Source of the DNA: Paraspadella gotoi
Lineage: Eukaryota > Chaetognatha
Length of the DNA: 64,000 nucleotides
Direction of reading: 5' to 3'
NCBI GenBank assembly: GCA_051294375.1
Contig: CM119269.1
Location: 1,003,367-1,067,366 of the forward strand
The notes below the pieces were generated by a model. The model was not told where the DNA came from, made no database searches, and was given only the letters and a program-made list of their open reading frames with translations. The position numbers and the translations under genes were made by a program. This document shows positions 58,219-64,000 of this stretch, piece by piece. Within the stretch, counting starts at the first letter, position 1, and every line of letters starts with the position of its first letter.

Positions 58219-61174
58219 TCCCAAGCGCGAAGTCACAGGAAAAGCTTCACCTGAAATTTGCTTTCAGAAATGGAAAGAAGTTTGTGAAGCTAAAACCGGA
58301 AACAAAGAAAGAAAAGCGAGTCGAGGAAAAAAGGGATTCAGTGAATAGAAAATGAGGATTCTTTGAAATCGATCAGCGACGTCTGGGCGGAGTAGTGAAA
58401 AGAGGACGACGACTGCCGGGACGAAAACGACGTCGACCGACAATGGACGATGAATATCTACCTCTACCGAACTGACGCAATCTAAAATATTTATTGAAAG
58501 AGAATTGGTTTTTTTAATCGAATTATCTTTAGTAATTACAATTGTCGCCAAGAATGAATAAAAGAATTGAGAATCTATACCGTTTCAACGAAACAACAAA
58601 CAAACACAAAACAAAACGACGACGACCGACCACAAAAGACGACGAGAACCTTGGATGAGTTCATCTTCTCGGCGGAGCAGCGGCGAGCCATACTTCGGCA
58701 TAAGCGGCTCCATGGCGAACGCAGACGATGAGGAGCGGCCGCGGCGGCCGTGGACGAACGCAGTACTGATTTTAAAGCGGCGGCGCCGGAGCGCGCCGGG
58801 AGGCTTCGACAAGCGCCGAAAGGTCGTCGACGGGGTCCGAGTCGACGCGAAGTCATTAGTGATGATTCATTGAGCCAATTTCTGGTCCCGATTTAGTCAT
58901 GACCGGAACCCGCGAAGAGAAAGGGGGGGCGTGGCGGAGGAAGGGGAAGGTAAGGCGGGGTAAGGTCCTCTTTTTTTTTTTCCGCTTCGTCGAAGTCTTT
59001 TCGTTTGGTTTTTTTTCCCGGAGGAGAGCGGGTTGATCGGATGGTGTATTAGATTCCAGGAAAGGGATTTTGGAAGTTGGGCGAGTGATTTGTTTTTTTT
59101 TCTCTTGGTAAACGAATTGGATATTTATTTCTTTCTTGGGTTTCGTATGGGATCGACGGTTTCCTTTTGCTTTTGGTGGTTTTAGTCACTGACGGAGATT
59201 TCTGTTGTATTGGGGTGACAAACTTTTATTAATTTTACGGGTTCCGAAGTGATGAAGATAATTTTTCTTACAAGATCCAAATTTTTTGGCAAAAAGGTTT
59301 TTTTTTTTGTTGTCCCATTGTCCTGGCAATTTACATTACGGGAGAAAATAATCAGGATAAGCGATGGGAAGTCAATCCCAATGAGGATGGGAAGCCCAAA
59401 CGAGGATCAAAATTTTTAAGAAGAAGCCAAGTTTCAGAAAGCCGGATGGCAGATGGCAGATGGCAGATGGCTGATGGCAGATAGTTTCTGCCTCGGTAGC
59501 AGTCTATTTTCTTCAGTCTGAGTTTTCTTTTATTTTGGTTTTTTTGTTTTTTTGTTGATTCAGTTACTCGATTAACTCAATGTATTTATTTGTATTTTTA
59601 CGTAATACTGAATCTGAATTTCAGGATTTTTTTTTTATCATTAAATTAATGAATCTATCTTCGGTTGTTTCCAGGCTAAATTCTCTATGCCTCGTATTTT
59701 CTCTCTTCAATAGCCTTTCCGTTCCCCTTTCTCCTTCTCTTTCTCTCTCTCTCTCTCTCCTCTCTCTCTCTTCTCTCTCTCTCTCTCTCTCTCCTCCTCC
59801 TCGCCAAATTCTGACGCAACCGGCGCCAAAAATGACGCAGAGAAATTTTTAAAATTAAAATTCGGACAAAAGAATCGAGCGCGGATCTTTGCCCGCGAAC
59901 AGCCGTAAATTTCGAGCTTAGCCGAACGTTTTTGTGGAACGAGTCGGGCGATAAACCACCTCGCTGGTTACTATAGCAACCGATCTGTACGAGTTGAAGG
60001 AAATTCAAATGCTCAATTGAAGATGTTAAAGCTGAACTAAGATGCTGTCACGACTTAACGTAAATTTTTGTTGTTGTTTTGAACATCGACTTTTGAGGAA
60101 TTTGAATAATTTGATAATTTTCGGTAATATCAACGCCATTTTAGTATAATAATTGTTTCCTTTTTTTTGCCCTTTTCCATTATGAAAATATAATTATCTA
60201 TAAAAATAAGAACTTTTATTATGTTTATACGTATATATTAAGTTTCTTTCGTGAGTAAAAATAAACTGGTTATCTTAACCCGTCGGATTTCCCTTCAAGT
60301 TTTGACGTCTGATTGGCGGACGGGAATCGCGCGCCATCTGTCCGCGCGGATTCTAGGGATAAATAAACTATTAGAGGAAAAAAAGAGACGGTGGCACGCA
60401 GCGACGTGGAGGTGGTGGAGGGGAACGGGAAAGGGGAGAGAGAGAGAGAGAAGAGAAAGGAGAGAGAGAGAGAGAGAGAAGAGAGAGAGGAGAAGAGGAA
60501 GAAGAGAAGAGAGAGATAAAGAGAGAGAAAGAGAGAGATAAGAGAGAGAGAGAAGAGAGAGAGAGAGAGAAGAGAGGAGAGAGAGAGAGGAACAAAACCA
60601 GAGAGAGTCAGTTTTTCCCAAGCTGTCATCATGAAGATCAGTTTTCTTCCAAGCTGTCATCAATCAAGGTCTATTAAGAGTTTTCTAAGAATCGAAAAGA
60701 TGGCGCCAATTTTTCTTGCGTCATAGTCGTCGTTGCGCTCGGAAGTCGTCATTGTCGTCGTCATTGTCGTCGTCATTGTCGTTCGTCATTGTCGTCGTAT
60801 ATTCGTCGTCATTGTCGACGTCATTGTCGTCGTCAATATTCGTTGTCATTGTGTCGTCATTGTCGTCGTCATATTCTCGTCATTTTCGTCGTCATATTCG
60901 TCGTCAATTGTCGTCGTCATTGTCGTCGTCATTGTCGTAGAAATGTTCTCTCGTCGATTTTTTTCTCGTCGGAATAGTCGTCGTCATTAGCTTTCAACTT
61001 GGCTAAATTATTAATAATGTTTTGGCTCTGACGCCAGAAGCGTTTTCCTTAAATTATTTTTTTTTGAAAACAATAAAACTTGAGAATCCATTATTATAGT
61101 ATTATTATTATTATATCGTTTGGACGAGCTCATCGCCGCTCCACAATGGAGTCCACATGTCACTCTTTTTTTTT
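55054..61174 (+). repeat. Duplicated ~6-kb segment, copy B (indel-rich)
   Basis: Collinear with copy A but with frequent one-base insertions and deletions, often in homopolymers, in coding and non-coding parts alike. The stretch 60390-60930 is almost or exactly identical to 50895-51460, unlike the rest. It ends at an N-gap followed by (ACG)n, mirroring the satellite after copy A. Confidence 0.9.
55881..56672 (+). pseudogene. Second, frame-broken copy of the small cysteine-rich gene
   Basis: The same three exons recur at 55881-55938, 56326-56420 and 56510-56672 with splice sites intact. Exon 1 keeps its length through compensating changes (a lost C, a gained G), which turn LAFFC into WRFFG. 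Exon 2 has eight extra bases (95 versus 87), several in homopolymers. Exon 3 has many single-base gains and losses. Taken literally this is a pseudogene. Because the flanking non-coding DNA carries the same density of one-base indels, I think it more likely reflects unpolished long-read sequence of the same locus or allele. Confidence 0.6.
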
Positions 61175-61498
61175 NNNNNNNNNNNNNNNNNNNNNNNNNN
61201 NNNNNNNNNNNNNNNNNNNNNNNNNNNNNNNNNNNNNNNNNNNNNNNNNNNNNNNNNNNNNNNNNNNNNNNNNNNNNNNNNNNNNNNNNNNNNNNNNNNN
61301 NNNNNNNNNNNNNNNNNNNNNNNNNNNNNNNNNNNNNNNNNNNNNNNNNNNNNNNNNNNNNNNNNNNNNNNNNNNNNNNNNNNNNNNNNNNNNNNNNNNN
61401 NNNNNNNNNNNNNNNNNNNNNNNNNNNNNNNNNNNNNNNNNNNNNNNNNNNNNNNNNNNNNNNNNNNNNNNNNNNNNNNNNNNNNNNNNNNNNNNNNN

Positions 61499-61532
<34 letters not shown>

Positions 61533-61679
61533 TGAAACATGACGCGGAGAAATATCGACTTTATGAAAAGAAAATGGATGAAGACGACGACTTCCTCCGC
61601 GAAATTAGGATTATGATTAAAGCGCCCTCTATTGGACTGAAGCGACCGTAATTGAAGTAGGAAACGTTAATTCTGAAAA

Positions 61680-61897
61680 TGTCACGACGGATGACGGATG
61701 ACAAAAGACGCTGTCTCCCTGACAACGACGAGGACAGATTAGTTTTAATGTTGTTTAAAGAAATTGAGATGATGAGAACTTTGGGGTCGGGACGAGACGA
61801 AGATCGCAAAGACAAAAGATGGCGACGAACACGACGAAGACGCCAGCGTGTAATGCCTAATGGGCGTCCCCAGAGAAGGTTGCGACTCATTCCCTGA
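61680..61897 (+). CDS. Hypothetical short basic ORF
   Basis: ATG-initiated, 72 codons, beginning MSRRMTDDKRRCLPDNDEDR, then LVLMLFKEIEMM and an Arg-rich tail. It follows the CGA-repeat gap of the second duplicated segment. The Arg/Asp bias may simply reflect ACG/CGA repeat-derived sequence, and the minus strand is also open. No domain recognised. Confidence 0.12.
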
Positions 61898-62117
61898 AAA
61901 AATTCTTTTTAACTCGANNNNNNNNNNNNNNNNNNNNNNNNNNNNNNNNNNNNNNNNNNNNNNNNNNNNNNNNNNNNNNNNNNNNNNNNNNNNNNNNNNN
62001 NNNNNNNNNNNNNNNNNNNNNNNNNNNNNNNNNNNNNNNNNNNNNNNNNNNNNNNNNNNNNNNNNNNNNNNNNNNNNNNNNNNNNNNNNNNNNNNNNNNN
62101 NNNNNNNNNNNNNNNNN

Positions 62118-62152
<35 letters not shown>

Positions 62153-62288
62153 GAAAGGTGATGGAGAGAAGTAAAAGTATTGTCGTTAAAATTCCTACTT
62201 TTTTAGCGACAACCGCTTTTCAGTTTAGATTTTTACGCACAAAATATTATTTCCTACACGAACTAAAATGCCCTGCGGCTTTTTAATT

Positions 62289-62345
62289 CAGCACCTTTCT
62301 TAGCCAACAGCACCCTTCTCAGCAAGCAGCACCCTTCTCAGCAAG
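62289..62345. repeat. 19-bp CAGCACCCTTCTCAGCAAG repeat
   Basis: Three units (the first degenerate), cut off by the N-gap at 62346. Confidence 0.8.
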
Positions 62346-63758
62346 NNNNNNNNNNNNNNNNNNNNNNNNNNNNNNNNNNNNNNNNNNNNNNNNNNNNNNN
62401 NNNNNNNNNNNNNNNNNNNNNNNNNNNNNNNNNNNNNNNNNNNNNNNNNNNNNNNNNNNNNNNNNNNNNNNNNNNNNNNNNNNNNNNNNNNNNNNNNNNN
62501 NNNNNNNNNNNNNNNNNNNNNNNNNNNNNNNNNNNNNNNNNNNNNNNNNNNNNNNNNNNNNNNNNNNNNNNNNNNNNNNNNNNNNNNNNNNNNNNNNNNN
62601 NNNNNNNNNNNCAGTAGAAGGCTTTATGACGGTCTTTTTTCCCCTTTCCTTTTTAATTTCTTTTACTTTTTTCTTTCATTTCTTTTTTCTTATTTTTCTT
62701 TTTTAATCTTATTTTAATTCCTTCCAAAAAACCTTTTTTTTTTAAATCTCCTTTCTCCTGTCTTCTAATCTATCATCATCATGATTTTCTTTACTCTTTT
62801 CTATCCTTTTCCTTTTACTTTCATTATGAAGACTTTCTAAACTCTTCTTCCTTTTCTCTCTTTTTATTTTCTTCCCGATGTCTTTCCTTTTTCCTCCCTT
62901 ATTTTTCCCATTTGAAAATTTGCTGAAAATCCACAATCGACTTTAATTATGCGAATCTTCGATAATCGTCTNNNNNNNNNNNNNNNNNNNNNNNNNNNNN
63001 NNNNNNNNNNNNNNNNNNNNNNNNNNNNNNNNNNNNNNNNNNNNNNNNNNNNNNNNNNNNNNNNNNNNNNNNNNNNNNNNNNNNNNNNNNNNNNNNNNNN
63101 NNNNNNNNNNNNNNNNNNNNNNNNNNNNNNNNNNNNNNNNNNNNNNNNNNNNNNNNNNNNNNNNNNNNNNNNNNNNNNNNNNNNNNNNNNNNNNNNNNNN
63201 NNNNNNNNNNNNNNNNNNNNNNNNNNNCCCCCCTTTTTGGTTTTAATTAATTCTGATTAAAAAAGAAAAGAAAAATCGTTGATGAACCAATTTTAAATGA
63301 AGTCTCGATCGAACCGCAGCTGACGCCATCAAAAATAGACAAAAAAATTAATTACTTTTCATTTAATTAATTTTTTTTCCTGAAAAGTTCGAAAACAAAT
63401 CTACTGATATTATTTAGATTTTGATTTTCTAAAACAATAAATAGTATAAATAAATAATAATAAATAATTGACTACATTTTTCTCGTTTACTTCAGGAAAG
63501 CAAGTATATATAGTGATCCTGCAGTCGCTGCCGAAATGAAATCGCCGAAAAAAAATGTTTTTTTATTATATTCACTTAATTTTCGAAAAACTCATTCGTC
63601 ATAATTGGAAGGAAGTAAAAAGTAAGGCCTGGTCGATAGCGCGCCCGAGGTGAGGTTTTCCGATAAAAAAAAAAACAAATGACTGCAAAATAGGAATTCG
63701 ACATCTTCGTTGTGTAGAATACTTTAGTTTATCCCTGAAATAAAACATGAAGCGACAC

Positions 63759-63822
63759 CTGTGTTCGATACACGGAATCTTCTCGAATTCACGATTGTCA
63801 ACGAATTTCGCTTTCTTATTTC
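63759..63822 (-). CDS. Possible exon of an unrecognised gene
   Basis: An excellent acceptor (AAATTTCTTTTCAG|) precedes 64 nt reading NKKAKFVDNREFEKIPCIEH, ending at CACAG|GTGTCG. The frame stays open beyond (CRFMFYFRDKLKYS), so the donor may not be used. I recognise no domain. Confidence 0.27.
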
Positions 63823-64000
63823 CTGAAAAGAAATTTTTCAGAGTTTTTAACCAAAAACTTCCGTAACGATTTTTCCAATTTGAGAAACTCGCTCCATGGA
63901 AATTGGCCCGAGTCATCAGCGAATTTCAGTTTCTTCCCAATCAAGATTTTACGGTCCTTAATCTCTCTCTCTTTCTCTCTTTCTCTCTCTCTCTCTCTCT

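Larger units (their letters stand above)
61499..64000. other. Gap-rich end of the window
   Basis: N-runs 61175-61498, 61918-62117, 62346-62611 and 62972-63227; (ACG)n at 61499-61531, GA at 62118-62153 and CT at 63962-64000. Confidence 0.6.

Overview
This is a gene-sparse window from a eukaryote, most likely an invertebrate animal; I cannot name the species. The animal call rests on GT-AG introns (one only 88 nt), immunoglobulin-superfamily (IgSF) exons, short CCCTAA (TTAGGG-type) tracts and very abundant (GA)n/(CT)n microsatellites and minisatellites. There are no bacterial-style operons. About twenty N-gaps interrupt the assembly, and most long open frames are translations of microsatellites rather than genes. 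MINUS STRAND, about 32 kb down to 9.4 kb: reading for splice sites rather than long ORFs shows a dispersed set of short exons that together look like one IgSF cell-surface or secreted protein. Ten exons (31784-31920, 30744-30833, 19993-20117, 18595-18652, 15598-15704, 15079-15180, 13659-13759, 12177-12279, 9782-9850, 9459-9521) are phase-compatible in order and carry Ig hallmarks (GSYKC, FTCIV...IMWF, HGKTLTC, LFCDVYSNPP). At least one exon, between 18.6 and 15.7 kb, and both gene ends are still missing. A signal-peptide exon at 41.4 kb could be the start of this gene or of another one. Two GC-rich exons at 8.5 and 7.9 kb look like the start of a further secreted or membrane protein. PLUS STRAND, 46.4-47.2 kb: a complete three-exon gene for a 102-residue cysteine-rich secreted peptide (signal peptide, eight cysteines, hydrophobic C-terminus resembling a GPI-anchor signal, polyA signal). 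I recognise no named family. 45.65-61.17 kb: a segment of about 6 kb occurs twice. The second copy (55.05-61.17 kb) is full of one-base insertions and deletions in exons and non-coding DNA alike, which points to unpolished long-read sequence rather than a real paralogue. Between the copies lies an equally noisy satellite (51.98-54.06 kb) of CGA runs alternating with a conserved core. The remainder is repeats and AT-rich intergenic or intronic DNA: a foldback element with hammerhead-ribozyme-like arms (4.7 kb), a terminal-inverted-repeat element family (30.9, 33.6 and 46.7 kb), perfect hairpins (29.6 kb), regularly spaced CACGTG arrays (23.4, 36.6 and 42.3 kb) and many minisatellites. Apart from the small peptide gene, most gene calls are inferred exons that need transcript or homology support.
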